The position numbers and the translations under genes are program-made. From an uncultured Roseovarius sp. (GTDB taxonomy: Bacteria > Pseudomonadota > Alphaproteobacteria > Rhodobacterales > Rhodobacteraceae), in contig CANNCP010000001.1 in assembly GCA_947503145.1 (NCBI GenBank), positions 372,001 through 436,000 on the forward strand: a DNA stretch of 64,000 nucleotides, given 5' to 3'. Each line of letters begins with the position of its first letter. The first letter of the stretch is position 1. This document shows, piece by piece, positions 24,805 to 33,693 of this stretch. Below the pieces are notes generated by a model. That model worked only from the letters and a program-made list of their open reading frames with translations. It was not told the origin of the DNA and ran no database searches.

Positions 24805-25680
24805 TCATGGAGCGATCACGCTGATGCCCGGAATACGCGAGATGGCGTAGAGATCCTCGTCGTAGAGATCGCTGAGATGGGCAACCGATTCGTCGGTCCA
24901 GCCGGGCAGGTCGAGCTCTGCCTCGATGGCGTCTTCCTCGGCGAACTTGTCCAGGAATGCGACGATCACCCGGCGCTTTTGAATCTCGGTCATGTCGGGA
25001 TGCTCCTTGAGGTAGCTTTCGAACCGCGCCATGCCTGTCTTGGTCATGATCTCGCGCAGGAGTGCGTGCTCGCCCTTCATTGCCACGGTTGGCTCCAGCC
25101 CGGCCATTTCCCGCAAGAGTTGCCCCCAGATCAGTGGCGTATCTTCGTTGCACCAGATCGTGATCGGGATATCCGGTGCGGCTTCGCGCAGGCGACGGAC
25201 CATGTCGGACCAGCGCATCTCGGCCGGGTCGGTGCCGCCGAGATAGCTGTCTATCGTGTCGAAATTCGTCTGTGCCAGGATTGCAGGCAGGAAGGTTGCA
25301 GGGTTGCACAGGCCCATGAACAGCTCGATCTGATCTCCTTGGAAAATTTCTTGCAATACGCCGATCCGTGCGACTGCCGCCGAATAGAACGTGCCGCCCG
25401 ATGCTGCCATCTTGGGGGTGCCGAAAAAACCGGGGTTCGACAGGATCAGCCGGTCGGGCACACCGTCCAGCGCGAGTGCGTCCAGTACGACGTTGCGGGT
25501 ATCATCCGAGATGCCGCTATCGAGGCCGGCATGCAGGATATCGCGCAGCAGACGGCGATAGCTTGTGGGATGGGGAACCTGAGTGCCGCGTTCGGCCAGC
25601 ATGTCCTGATTACGGGTCAGGCATTTGATCAGCTTGTCTTCGTCCGTGATGTGGGCGCCTGCGTGAATGATGACCTGCAT
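24805..25680 (-). CDS. Conserved hypothetical protein (HAGAHITDEDKL family)
   Basis: 291 residues; the ATG at 25680 is chosen for its AGGAG ribosome site. The start MQVIIHAGAHITDEDKLIKCL looks like the nucleotide-binding strand of sulfotransferase/P-loop-like proteins, with HAGAH where a phosphate loop could be. WCNEDTPLIWGQLLREM and the acidic C-terminus (EEDAIEAELDLPGW) are notable. I recall similar unannotated proteins in Rhodobacteraceae but no function. It is divergent from uvrB. Confidence 0.75.
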   Translation of the reverse strand: MQVIIHAGAHITDEDKLIKCLTRNQDMLAERGTQVPHPTSYRRLLRDILHAGLDSGISDDTRNVVLDALALDGVPDRLILSNPGFFGTPKMAASGGTFYSAAVARIGVLQEIFQGDQIELFMGLCNPATFLPAILAQTNFDTIDSYLGGTDPAEMRWSDMVRRLREAAPDIPITIWCNEDTPLIWGQLLREMAGLEPTVAMKGEHALLREIMTKTGMARFESYLKEHPDMTEIQKRRVIVAFLDKFAEEDAIEAELDLPGWTDESVAHLSDLYDEDLYAISRIPGISVIAP

Positions 25681-25747
25681 GTTGCTCCTGCCAGTGCCTG
25701 TGCGCGGCTCGTTCGACCGCCATATCGTCATAATAGGGTGTTTTGAC

Positions 25748-25770
25748 GGAAATCTGAATTACTGATTTCC
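25748..25770. promoter_or_regulatory. Inverted repeat GGAAATC-N9-GATTTCC
   Basis: A 7-base perfect inverted repeat lies between the divergent hypothetical gene (start 25680) and uvrB. It could be an operator; no regulator is known. A near-match to the alphaproteobacterial SOS box was seen separately at 25870 and not accepted. Confidence 0.25.
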
Positions 25771-25897
25771 ATGAATGTGCTGGTGCGGGATTTGGCCTGG
25801 GCGGCACCCGCACCCTGATAAATCTCGTCAGCAGGCGGCAGGAAGGCGTGCCTGGGGTTGGGCGGACCTTGAACCGCAGGCGAAAAACATCAAATGT

Positions 25898-25912
25898 GGG
25901 GGGCAGCCCCCC
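25898..25912 (+). other. Short hairpin in the uvrB leader
   Basis: GGGGGG-CAG-CCCCCC, 33 bases before the uvrB start. Such a stem with a 3-base loop is stable, but there is no T-run, so it is not a typical terminator. It may influence uvrB translation or be chance. Confidence 0.35.
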
Positions 25913-25944
25913 GAACTTCCCGCCCGTCCCAGGAGACCCGCCCG

Positions 25945-28155
25945 ATGTCCTATGTCCATTCCGACAGTCAGCCCGTTCGTCAGGACGCCCTGCTGGCCAA
26001 TCCTGCACCGGATGTGCGCGAGCGGCTGAAGCTGGAGGGGGGCAAGCGGTTCGAGCTGGTCACGGAATTCTCGCCCGCGGGCGATCAACCCACCGCGATC
26101 GCGGAACTGAGCGAGAGCATAAATGCCGGTGAGCGCGACCAGGTGCTGCTGGGTGCGACCGGCACGGGCAAGACCTATACCATGGCCAAGGTGATCGAGC
26201 AGACCCAACGCCCGGCGATCATCCTGGCCCCGAACAAGACATTGGCGGCGCAGCTATACGGGGAATTCAAGAGCTTTTTTCCCAACAATGCCGTGGAGTA
26301 TTTCGTCAGCTACTACGACTACTACCAGCCAGAGGCCTATGTGGCGCGTTCGGACACCTATATCGAGAAGGAATCCCAGATCAACGAACAGATCGACCGC
26401 ATGCGCCACTCGGCCACGCGGGCGCTGCTGGAGCGCGACGATGTGATCATCGTGGCCTCGGTCAGTTGCATCTACGGCATCGGCTCGGTCGAGACTTACG
26501 GCGCGATGACGCAGGATCTGAAGGTGGGCAGCGACTATAATCAGCGGCAGGTGATGGCCGATCTGGTGGCGCAGCAGTACAAGCGCAACGATCAGGCGTT
26601 TCAGCGCGGCAGTTTCCGTGTGCGGGGCGATTCGCTCGAAATCTTTCCGGCGCACCTTGAGGATCGCGCGTGGCGGCTGTCGTTTTTCGGCGAAGAGCTG
26701 GAGAGCATCACCGAATTCGACCCGCTGACCGGCGAAAAGACTGATAGTTTTGACCAGATACGCGTCTATGCCAACAGCCACTACGTAACGCCCAAACCGA
26801 CGATGCAGCAGGCTATCATCGGTATCAAGAAAGAGCTGCGCATGCGGCTCGATCAGCTGGTGGGCGAGGGCAAGCTGCTGGAGGCGCAGCGGCTGGAGCA
26901 ACGCTGCAACTTTGACCTGGAGATGTTGGAGGCCACTGGCGTCTGCAACGGGATCGAGAACTATTCGCGCTACCTCACAGGCCGCGCCCCCGGAGAGCCG
27001 CCGCCGACATTGTTCGAGTTCATCCCCGACAATGCCATCGTTTTTGCCGATGAATCCCACGTGTCCGTCCCGCAGATCGGTGGCATGTACAAAGGCGACT
27101 TCCGCCGCAAGATGACCCTGGCCGAACACGGGTTCCGCCTGCCCAGCTGCATGGATAACCGCCCGCTCAAGTTCGAAGAATGGGATGCGATGCGGCCACA
27201 GTCCATTTTTGTCTCTGCGACCCCCTCCAAATGGGAGATGGAGCAGACCGGTGGCGTGTTCACCGAACAGGTAATCCGGCCCACGGGGCTGGTGGACCCG
27301 ATAATCGAGATCCGCCCCGTCGAGATGCAGGTGGATGACCTGCTGGACGAGGTTCGCAAGGTGGCATTGGATGGCTATCGCACGCTGGTCACGACCCTGA
27401 CCAAGCGCATGGCCGAGGATTTGACCGAGTACATGCACGAACAGGGCATCCGCGTGCGCTACATGCATTCCGACATCGACACGATCGAGCGGATCGAGAT
27501 CCTGCGCGACCTGCGGCTGGGGGCGTTCGACGTGCTGATCGGGATCAACCTGCTGCGCGAGGGGCTGGATATTCCCGAATGCGGGCTGGTGGCCATTCTG
27601 GACGCGGACAAGGAAGGCTTCCTGCGGTCCGAGACGTCGCTGATCCAGACCATCGGGCGCGCGGCGCGCAATGCTGACGGGCGTGTGATCATGTATGCCG
27701 ACCGCATCACCGGCTCGATGGAGCGCGCACTGGGCGAGACCGACCGCCGCCGTGCCAAGCAGATCGCCTATAACGAGGAACACGGGATCACACCCGCGAC
27801 AATCCAGAAGAACGTCGATGACATCCTGCAAGGTCTGTACAAGGGTGACGTGGACATGAATCGCGTCACGGCCAAGGTGGACAAGCCAATGTTCGGCGGC
27901 AATCTGACTGCCCATCTGGACGGGCTGCGCACCGAGATGCGCAAGGCCGCCGAGAACCTGGAGTTTGAAGAAGCCGCTCGCCTGCGTGACGAGGTCAAGC
28001 GATTGGAAGCTGTCGATCTGGCGATTTCGGATGATCCGCTGGCCCGGCAATCGGTGGTCGAGGACGCAGTGGCGACAGCGACCAAGCGCAAAGGGCGGTC
28101 AACGGCCGGTCGGCCGGGGCAACACGGCGGGAACGTAAAGCGGCGGGGGCGGTGA
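25945..28155 (+). CDS. uvrB: Excinuclease ABC subunit B
   Basis: 736 residues from the ATG at 25945, which follows CAGGAGACC. Walker [13 protein letters not shown], the beta-hairpin [11 protein letters not shown] that inserts between DNA strands, helicase motifs ([24 protein letters not shown]) and the C-terminal UVR helix pair ([18 protein letters not shown]) are all intact. UvrB verifies damage and positions UvrC in nucleotide excision repair. A basic tail ([23 protein letters not shown]) follows the UVR motif. Identification is certain. Confidence 0.98.
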   Translation: MSYVHSDSQPVRQDALLANPAPDVRERLKLEGGKRFELVTEFSPAGDQPTAIAELSESINAGERDQVLLGATGTGKTYTMAKVIEQTQRPAIILAPNKTLAAQLYGEFKSFFPNNAVEYFVSYYDYYQPEAYVARSDTYIEKESQINEQIDRMRHSATRALLERDDVIIVASVSCIYGIGSVETYGAMTQDLKVGSDYNQRQVMADLVAQQYKRNDQAFQRGSFRVRGDSLEIFPAHLEDRAWRLSFFGEELESITEFDPLTGEKTDSFDQIRVYANSHYVTPKPTMQQAIIGIKKELRMRLDQLVGEGKLLEAQRLEQRCNFDLEMLEATGVCNGIENYSRYLTGRAPGEPPPTLFEFIPDNAIVFADESHVSVPQIGGMYKGDFRRKMTLAEHGFRLPSCMDNRPLKFEEWDAMRPQSIFVSATPSKWEMEQTGGVFTEQVIRPTGLVDPIIEIRPVEMQVDDLLDEVRKVALDGYRTLVTTLTKRMAEDLTEYMHEQGIRVRYMHSDIDTIERIEILRDLRLGAFDVLIGINLLREGLDIPECGLVAILDADKEGFLRSETSLIQTIGRAARNADGRVIMYADRITGSMERALGETDRRRAKQIAYNEEHGITPATIQKNVDDILQGLYKGDVDMNRVTAKVDKPMFGGNLTAHLDGLRTEMRKAAENLEFEEAARLRDEVKRLEAVDLAISDDPLARQSVVEDAVATATKRKGRSTAGRPGQHGGNVKRRGR

Positions 28156-28286
28156 GTATTGGGCTGTTGAGGCAGCACATCTTACAGTGATGCTGACCGC
28201 GATATGCGACGCTGCACCGTTCCGGAACTTTTTACGCTCCTGTCGGTTATCCCCACAGAACATCCGCAAGACAGGAGAGCGAAATA

Positions 28287-28472
28287 ATGGAATATGGTCT
28301 GTTTGGATTGCTGATCCTGATCGCCGATCTCTACGCGATCTATCAGGTGCTGACCTCCAGCACATCGACCGCCGCCAAGGTGGTCTGGACGCTGGCAATT
28401 CTGATCCTGCCGGTGCTTGGCTTTATCGTCTGGCTAATCGCAGGTCCGCGCGGCAAGGCCGTGCGCGCCTGA
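28287..28472 (+). CDS. PLDc_N domain small membrane protein
   Basis: 61 residues after a good AGGAGAGCG ribosome site. It has two hydrophobic segments (LFGLLILIADLYAIYQVL and VVWTLAILILPVLGFIVWLIAG) in the layout of the phospholipase D N-terminal domain (cls N-terminal-like). These stand-alone forms are common, and their role is unknown. It ends before a strong intrinsic terminator. Confidence 0.85.
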   Translation: MEYGLFGLLILIADLYAIYQVLTSSTSTAAKVVWTLAILILPVLGFIVWLIAGPRGKAVRA

Positions 28473-28496
28473 GCTGATAGACGGCCGGTCAACACG

Positions 28497-28523
28497 AAAG
28501 GGCGCGGTCTGCGCGCCCTTTCT
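28497..28523 (+). terminator. Intrinsic terminator after the PLDc_N gene
   Basis: Perfect 10-base stem AAAGGGCGCG / CGCGCCCTTT with a 5-base loop, followed by TCT. It can also stop transcription from the convergent zinc-ribbon gene, whose end is at 28544. Confidence 0.85.
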
Positions 28524-28543
28524 GCTCGTACGGTTCAGGGTAT

Positions 28544-28789
28544 TCAGAAATCAAAGAGATTTCCCAAGACACTGCCGCGTTTCTTCAACGGCTTGCGGTC
28601 AGAACTGTCACCTGACGTCTCTTGGACCTGCGCCTGCGGTGGGGCGGGTGGCGTTTGGGCCGAACGCTCGATGATCTTGTCCAGCTCGCCGCGATCCAGC
28701 CAGACCCCACGACAGGTCGGGCAATAATCGATCTCGACGCCGGAGCGGCCAGTCATCACAAGCGCTGTGCCGTCATTCGGGCATTTCAT
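28544..28789 (-). CDS. TFIIB-type zinc-ribbon domain protein
   Basis: 81 residues from the ATG at 28789 after GGAGAGTGTTG. The N-terminus is a zinc ribbon of the zf-TFIIB family: MKCPNDGTAL...GVEIDYCPTCRGVWLDRGELDKI. The metal ligands CPND and CPTC are clear (the first knuckle has one Cys). The remainder is proline/glutamine-rich and low complexity, ending GSVLGNLFDF. Function of the family is unknown. Confidence 0.85.
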   Translation of the reverse strand: MKCPNDGTALVMTGRSGVEIDYCPTCRGVWLDRGELDKIIERSAQTPPAPPQAQVQETSGDSSDRKPLKKRGSVLGNLFDF

Positions 28790-29039
28790 CAACACTCTCC
28801 ATAAACTGCTTGACTGTGACATGATGTAGGTGCGTACCCGGCGTGCCGCAACGACATTGGCGGCGGATTGCCTGCGACAACTGACCTCACCGGCAAATAG
28901 TGCGCGTTTTGCCGATTGCCTGCACCCGTCCCGGACCTATGATCACGCAACAGATGACCCTGAAACCCGACACCTCCCTGCGCCTGCTCGCATTGCCAGA
29001 TACTCCGCCCCTTCGCGCAGCGTCAGAGGTGCTGGCGCC

Positions 29040-29669
29040 ATGATCGGGCGGATCATCGAAACAGATGCAGACGTGCATGAAGGTGCCGAGGCGCTGGGCC
29101 GGATATGTCCGCGACTGAAAGCAGCCTATGCGCAGACCGGCACGCTGCCGCTGCGCCGCAAGCCGGATGGGTTCGAAGAACTGCTGAGCGCGATCATCAG
29201 CCAGCAGGTCAGCACCGCCTCTGCCGCCGCGATCTGGGCCCGGATGCGGGATATGCGCCTGACCGCCGAGCCGGAGGTTGCCGCCGCGAGCGAGGACGAT
29301 CTACGCGCGGCGGGTCTCAGCCGTCAGAAAATCCGCTATGCCCATGCGCTGGCGGCGGCGCGGATCGATTTTGAGGCCCTGCGCGACGCACCGACAGACG
29401 AGGTGATCGTGACGCTGACCGCCGTGCCCGGCATCGGTCCGTGGACGGCCGAGATCTATGCGATGTTCAGCCTCGGGCGTGCCGATGTCTTTGCCCCCGG
29501 CGACCTGGCCCTGCAAGAAGCGGCGCGTGTCCTGTTCGATCTGCCCGAGCGCCCGCGCGAGCGTGCTTTTCGCCAGATGGCAGAGGCGTGGGCACCCTGG
29601 AGATCGGTTGCCGCACGTTTGCTTTGGGCCTACTACCGTGTGGACAAGAAAAGAGAAGGGATCAGATGA
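29040..29669 (+). CDS. alkA: DNA-3-methyladenine glycosylase II (AlkA-like)
   Basis: 209 residues from the ATG at 29040. A helix-hairpin-helix glycosylase: LLSAIISQQVSTASAAAIW in the middle, and the HhH motif TAVPGIGPWTAEIYAMFSLGRADVFAPGDLALQ containing the catalytic Asp. It removes alkylated bases such as 3-methyladenine. It lacks the ADA regulatory domain fused in some AlkAs. The following gene overlaps by four bases (ATGA). The 208 bases upstream hold no recognisable gene. Confidence 0.9.
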   Translation: MIGRIIETDADVHEGAEALGRICPRLKAAYAQTGTLPLRRKPDGFEELLSAIISQQVSTASAAAIWARMRDMRLTAEPEVAAASEDDLRAAGLSRQKIRYAHALAAARIDFEALRDAPTDEVIVTLTAVPGIGPWTAEIYAMFSLGRADVFAPGDLALQEAARVLFDLPERPRERAFRQMAEAWAPWRSVAARLLWAYYRVDKKREGIR

Positions 29670-30334
29670 CGCGCGTATTGCAATCCGGCCGCAAGGGGCC
29701 GCATTCGGGGACGACACGCTCGATCGTCGTACTGCTGCACGGTTACGGCGCCAATGGCGCAGACCTGTTGGGGCTGGCCGATCCGCTGGGTGAACACCTG
29801 CCCGACACCCTTTTCGTAGCACCTGACGCGCCGGAAAGCGTGCCGGGCATGCCGACGGGATTTCAGTGGTTCCCGATCCCCTGGATCGACGGATCGAGCG
29901 AGGAAGAGGCCGAGCGCGGATTGCTGTCTGCCGCCAATGACCTCAACGCCTTTCTCGATGCGCTGATGGTGGACGAGGACGTGCTGCCCGAGCAGGTGGT
30001 GCTGTTCGGCTTTTCCCAGGGCACGATGATGGCGCTGCACGTGGCGCCCCGGCGCGAGGACGAGGTGGCGGGTATCGTCGCCTTTTCGGGGCGTCTGCTG
30101 CGGCCCGAACTGCTGAAGGATGAGGCAATCAGCCGTCCGCCCGTGCTGCTGGTGCATGGCGATGCCGATGACATGGTGCCGCCGAAATCGCTGCCGGAGG
30201 CTGCCGAGGCCCTGCAGGAGGCCGGGTGGACCGATGTGTATGCGCATGTGATGAAGGGCACCGGCCACGGTATCGCGCCCGACGGGTTGCAGGTGGCGCT
30301 GGCCTTCATGGCGGATAAGCTGGGGCTGGGGTAA
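29666..30334 (+). CDS. Alpha/beta-hydrolase, phospholipase/carboxylesterase family
   Basis: 222 residues. SIVVLLHGYGANGADLLGLADPL gives the oxyanion loop; GFSQGTMMALHV carries the nucleophile Ser, VHGDADDMVPPKS the Asp and KGTGHGIAPDG the His. It matches the Abhydrolase_2 group (YpfH/acyl-protein thioesterase). Start overlaps the alkA stop, so it is probably co-transcribed. The substrate is unknown. The gene ends before a strong bidirectional inverted repeat. Confidence 0.88.
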   Translation: MTRVLQSGRKGPHSGTTRSIVVLLHGYGANGADLLGLADPLGEHLPDTLFVAPDAPESVPGMPTGFQWFPIPWIDGSSEEEAERGLLSAANDLNAFLDALMVDEDVLPEQVVLFGFSQGTMMALHVAPRREDEVAGIVAFSGRLLRPELLKDEAISRPPVLLVHGDADDMVPPKSLPEAAEALQEAGWTDVYAHVMKGTGHGIAPDGLQVALAFMADKLGLG

Positions 30335-30404
30335 GGGGCTTCGTCAGCCGGTATTCTGGTGCGGAACTAGGGCCGCAAGCCGCCCTTGCCAGCGCCAACC
30401 TGCC

Positions 30405-30455
30405 TAAAGCATTCCGCCTTGAACCTGAGGCGCTCAGTTAAGGCGGAATGCTTTA
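30405..30455. terminator. Bidirectional terminator, 16-base perfect inverted repeat
   Basis: TAAAGCATTCCGCCTT at 30405-30420 and AAGGCGGAATGCTTTA at 30440-30455 form a perfect 16-base stem with a 19-base loop between the convergent esterase and MFS genes. The right arm overlaps the MFS stop codon. The T-rich ends on both strands suit intrinsic termination. Confidence 0.75.
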
Positions 30456-31676
30456 ATCCGCCTCTTTGGGACGCATCATCAGCCAGATCAGCGCGCCGCC
30501 CGCCAGCACCAGGAAGGGCGCCATCGCGAGGTTGACCGCCGTCCAGCCGGTCTGCGCGTCCCCGCCCGAGCAGTTCATCAGTCCGCCCGACGACAGCGAC
30601 GCCACCGTGACGCCGCCAAACACCAGCAGATCGTTCAGCCCCTGCATGCGTCCGCGTTCATGCGGCTCATGTGCGCCGGCCAGCATGCTGGTTGCGCCGA
30701 TGAACCCAAAGTTCCAGCCAAGCCCCAGCAGGATGAGCGCGACAAAGAAATTCTCGATCTCGACTCCGTTCAGCGCAACAGCCCCCGCCGCGGCGAGGAT
30801 CAGCAGGCCCGCTGCGACGATTTTCTCGACCCCGAACCGCGCGATCAGGTGGCCGGTAAAAAATGATGGCACGTACATCGCCAGAACGTGGCCCGTGACC
30901 ACATCGGCGGCGCGGTTGGCGCTGAACCCACAGCCGACCACGGCCAGCGGGGTCGAGGTCATCACCAGGTTCATCAGCGCATAGGAGACCATCGCACAGA
31001 TCACCGCCACCGCGATGCGCGGCGTTTTCAATAATTCCATCCGCGTCCGGCCCCTTGGGCTGTCGGCACTGGGCGGGATCGGTTTCGGGATGTCGATGAA
31101 CAGAAAGAGAGCCGAGCCAACGATGTTGATCACGATCACCGCCAGGTAAGTGCCGAGGAAGGTCACGACCATCGCATCGGCGGTCAGCTTGACCAGTTGC
31201 GGGCCGATTATCGCGCTTACCAGCCCGCCCGCCATGACGTAAGAGATTGCCTTGGGCCGGAACGCATCGCTGGCGGTGTCGGCGGCGGCGAAACGATAGA
31301 ACCCTTGTGCCGACATGTAGATGCCGGACAGCAGACTGCCCAGCAAAAAGACCGGGAACGAGCCGAGATATAGCCCATAAGCCCCGACAAGCGCCCCGAC
31401 AGCCCCGCCTGCCGCACCGATGAAAAAGCCTGCGCGGCGGCCGTATTTCTGCATCAACGCCGAGACCGGCGTCGCAGACAGCATGGAGCCGACGATCAGC
31501 AGCGAGATGGGCAGCGTCGCAAAGCAGACGTTGGACGCCAGCGACTGGCCCGCCAGTCCCGCGACAACAAAGATCATCGGCATCTGCGCGCCCAGAAACG
31601 CCTGAGCCATCACCAGCACCGCCACGTTGCGGCGGGTGCGGGCATCGCCTTTCCGGGGGAGGGTGGCATCGGTCAT
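30453..31676 (-). CDS. Major facilitator superfamily transporter
   Basis: 407 residues with twelve likely membrane spans. RNVAVLVMAQAFLGAQMPMIFVVAGLAG begins TM1; ALMQKYGRRAGFFIGAAGG contains the loop 2-3 GR motif of the superfamily; ETARFGVEKI-like ARFGVEKIVAAGLL forms the second-half loop. The substrate is not identifiable; a drug or metabolite exporter is plausible. It is transcribed convergently with the esterase and stands alone. Confidence 0.85.
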   Translation of the reverse strand: MTDATLPRKGDARTRRNVAVLVMAQAFLGAQMPMIFVVAGLAGQSLASNVCFATLPISLLIVGSMLSATPVSALMQKYGRRAGFFIGAAGGAVGALVGAYGLYLGSFPVFLLGSLLSGIYMSAQGFYRFAAADTASDAFRPKAISYVMAGGLVSAIIGPQLVKLTADAMVVTFLGTYLAVIVINIVGSALFLFIDIPKPIPPSADSPRGRTRMELLKTPRIAVAVICAMVSYALMNLVMTSTPLAVVGCGFSANRAADVVTGHVLAMYVPSFFTGHLIARFGVEKIVAAGLLILAAAGAVALNGVEIENFFVALILLGLGWNFGFIGATSMLAGAHEPHERGRMQGLNDLLVFGGVTVASLSSGGLMNCSGGDAQTGWTAVNLAMAPFLVLAGGALIWLMMRPKEAD

Positions 31677-31849
31677 GGCGAGCGTGCTAGCCCTCTGCGT
31701 CTACCTTAGCAAGCCCTGTTCAGGCCGCTTCGATCACATGTGTGAATGATCCGCGCATGCGCCGTGCATCCATGACCCGAGCCACGGCAGGCTCTGGATA
31801 CACGCCAGATCAGCCATCGCGCCGCGCGCCCGTCAGGCGGGGCACCCTG

Positions 31850-32701
31850 TCAGGATGCCTCGGCGGGGCGTCTCCGGCCCAGCGGGTCGGTGTTGCGCGG
31901 CGGGTTGCCCGCCATCATGCCCTGCCAGTCCAGCACCTGCCGCATCAGCACGGAGCGCCCGACACACAGGATCGCGGGCGGCTCCAGCCCGCTGGCTGCG
32001 ATATCGGCGGACATCCGCGCCAATGTCGTTTCCAGCACTTGTTGCTGGTCGGTGGTGGCCGAGCAGACGACGGCACAAGGCTCGTCCGCGGGGCGGTCGG
32101 CGTCCAGCAGGGCACGGCTGATTTGTCGCACATGTTTCATGCCCATGTAGATCACCAGGACCTGACTGCCATCCGCAATCGCCTTCCAGTTCAGCGACGA
32201 GGGCGTATTGCCCGACTGGTCGTGCCCGGTCACGAAGGTCACGGACTGGTTCACATCGCGGTGGGTGACGGGAATGCCCGCATAGGCCAGCCCGCCGATG
32301 CCCGCGCTGATGCCCGGAATGATCCGCACCGGCACGCCGTGCTGCACCAGTGTTTGCGCCTCTTCGCCGCCACGCCCGAAGACGAATGGATCGCCGCCCT
32401 TGAGCCGTAGGACGCGTTTGCCCGCACGGCTGAGATCGACGAGCCGGAGCGAGATATCGCGCTGCACGGCAGAAGGTTTGCCGCCGCGTTTGCCCGCATA
32501 GATGTGGTCTGCCTGTGGTGCCCAATCCAGAATTGCCTTCTGCACCAGCGCGTCATAGATCACCACATCCGCCTGTTGCAGCGCATTGAGCGCATGCAGT
32601 GTCAGCAGACCCGGATCGCCGGGACCGGCACCGCACAGCCAGACCCAGCCGGGTTCCAGCATGGGCCACTGGCCACGGGGAAAGGGGATCGAGTCGGTCA
32701 T
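31850..32701 (-). CDS. cobA: Uroporphyrinogen-III C-methyltransferase
   Basis: 283 residues from the ATG at 32701. SAM-binding tetrapyrrole methylase signatures: GAGPGDPGLLT near residue 26, GGDPFVFGRGGEE, and the P-loop-like PGISAGIGGLAYAGIPVTHR. It makes precorrin-2 from uroporphyrinogen III, the branch to siroheme and cobalamin. It lacks the CysG oxidase/ferrochelatase domains, so it is a stand-alone CobA. Upstream 206 bases contain no gene. A link to the B12 import operon at 18.7 kb is thematic only. Confidence 0.92.
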   Translation of the reverse strand: MTDSIPFPRGQWPMLEPGWVWLCGAGPGDPGLLTLHALNALQQADVVIYDALVQKAILDWAPQADHIYAGKRGGKPSAVQRDISLRLVDLSRAGKRVLRLKGGDPFVFGRGGEEAQTLVQHGVPVRIIPGISAGIGGLAYAGIPVTHRDVNQSVTFVTGHDQSGNTPSSLNWKAIADGSQVLVIYMGMKHVRQISRALLDADRPADEPCAVVCSATTDQQQVLETTLARMSADIAASGLEPPAILCVGRSVLMRQVLDWQGMMAGNPPRNTDPLGRRRPAEAS

Positions 32702-32907
32702 CCGCTCTATATGGCGACAATCTGAGGCCACGAGAAGGCCGCCTGCAGTCGGTGAATGCCCGATCCGCAACACCAGCGTTTGCCGGGGCGCATTGTCGCG
32801 AGGCGGATATCAGGGTTAGCGTGACACGGGTGCGATGTTGTTCCGGTTGCCGGGAGCGGATTGGAAAAACATCCTAATTTTTCAGGACGCAAGATGCGGA
32901 CTTTGCG

Positions 32908-33693
32908 TCACCATCTTCCGCTCAGACTGCGCGCCATGAGGGTCAGCCGGTCCCGGAACGGGGCCGGGACCAATGCGCCCTGTGCCACCCGTTCGGGTGC
33001 CTTTGCGGCGCGGCGCAGCACCGCGCCGGCTTGCCACGCGGCCAGCAAGGCAGGCGCCGCCGCATCGCTGACACTACTGCGCGCGGTGCGTGCCTGCCGC
33101 AGACGGGCCAGCCCGCCGCGCGCCAGATCGGCGATCGCGGCCGCCCGCCCATCGACTAACGGTACGCGGTTCGCCGCCTCCAGTTGAGGGATTGCGCGCA
33201 GGAAATTTGCCAGCCCGGCGGCATAGCCCGCATCCAGCACCGGCGCGGCCTCGGCAGGGCCGAGCGCGCGGGCAGCCGCCAGCATCAGGTGGCCGGATGT
33301 TTCGGTCAGGTAGCGGTCGAAATGTGTCGCGTCCTCGAAGGCATCCTTGTAGATGTCCCAGCGCCGCGCGGCGATCAGCCTGTCCAGCAGCGCCGCGCCC
33401 TCGGCATCCAGCACCCGGCTTAGCGGTGTGACCACCTCGTGCCGCCGCACAGGGCCGCCTGATCCGATCTCTGTCAGCGCGTCGCGCCACCATTGCAGGC
33501 GCATCTCGGCGATCATCGCCTCTCCGGTCAGCCACGGTGCGCGAGCGATCTCGATGTTGAAGGCGTAGATCGGAAACAGGACCACGCGTGCCGCCACAGG
33601 GGCCGCCATCGCGGCCCGGAACCGATCGGGATCGCCGCGCCGAAGGGTATCGGCGCAGGCGATCAGGTCGTCGTCAAGCAGTACCTTCGCCAT
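32908..33693 (-). CDS. Squalene/phytoene-synthase-family protein (NDUFAF6-like)
   Basis: 261 residues starting one base inside the cimA stop (TGATG). It has the family's helical fold: VLFPIYAFNIEIARAPWLTGEAMIAEMRLQWWRDALTEI and SGHLMLAAARALG. The two DXXXD motifs of true prenyl-head-to-head synthases are not clear: ACADTLRRGD is weak and the second is missing. It probably belongs to the NDUFAF6/complex-I assembly group or an undefined branch rather than making carotenoids. Confidence 0.75.
   Translation of the reverse strand: MAKVLLDDDLIACADTLRRGDPDRFRAAMAAPVAARVVLFPIYAFNIEIARAPWLTGEAMIAEMRLQWWRDALTEIGSGGPVRRHEVVTPLSRVLDAEGAALLDRLIAARRWDIYKDAFEDATHFDRYLTETSGHLMLAAARALGPAEAAPVLDAGYAAGLANFLRAIPQLEAANRVPLVDGRAAAIADLARGGLARLRQARTARSSVSDAAAPALLAAWQAGAVLRRAAKAPERVAQGALVPAPFRDRLTLMARSLSGRW

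Noticed and set aside
25871-25886. Alphaproteobacterial SOS box (GAAC-N7-GAAC) before uvrB
   Set aside because: Sequence reads GAAC-N7-GAAA, one mismatch in a core base; too weak for a call without a binding test.
26254-28050. Long open frame antisense to uvrB
   Set aside because: High-GC third positions create long shadow frames; it has no family similarity, and uvrB on the other strand is certain.
32908-33693. Carotenoid phytoene synthase
   Set aside because: The DXXXD motifs needed for prenyl diphosphate binding are not clear and no carotenoid genes are adjacent.
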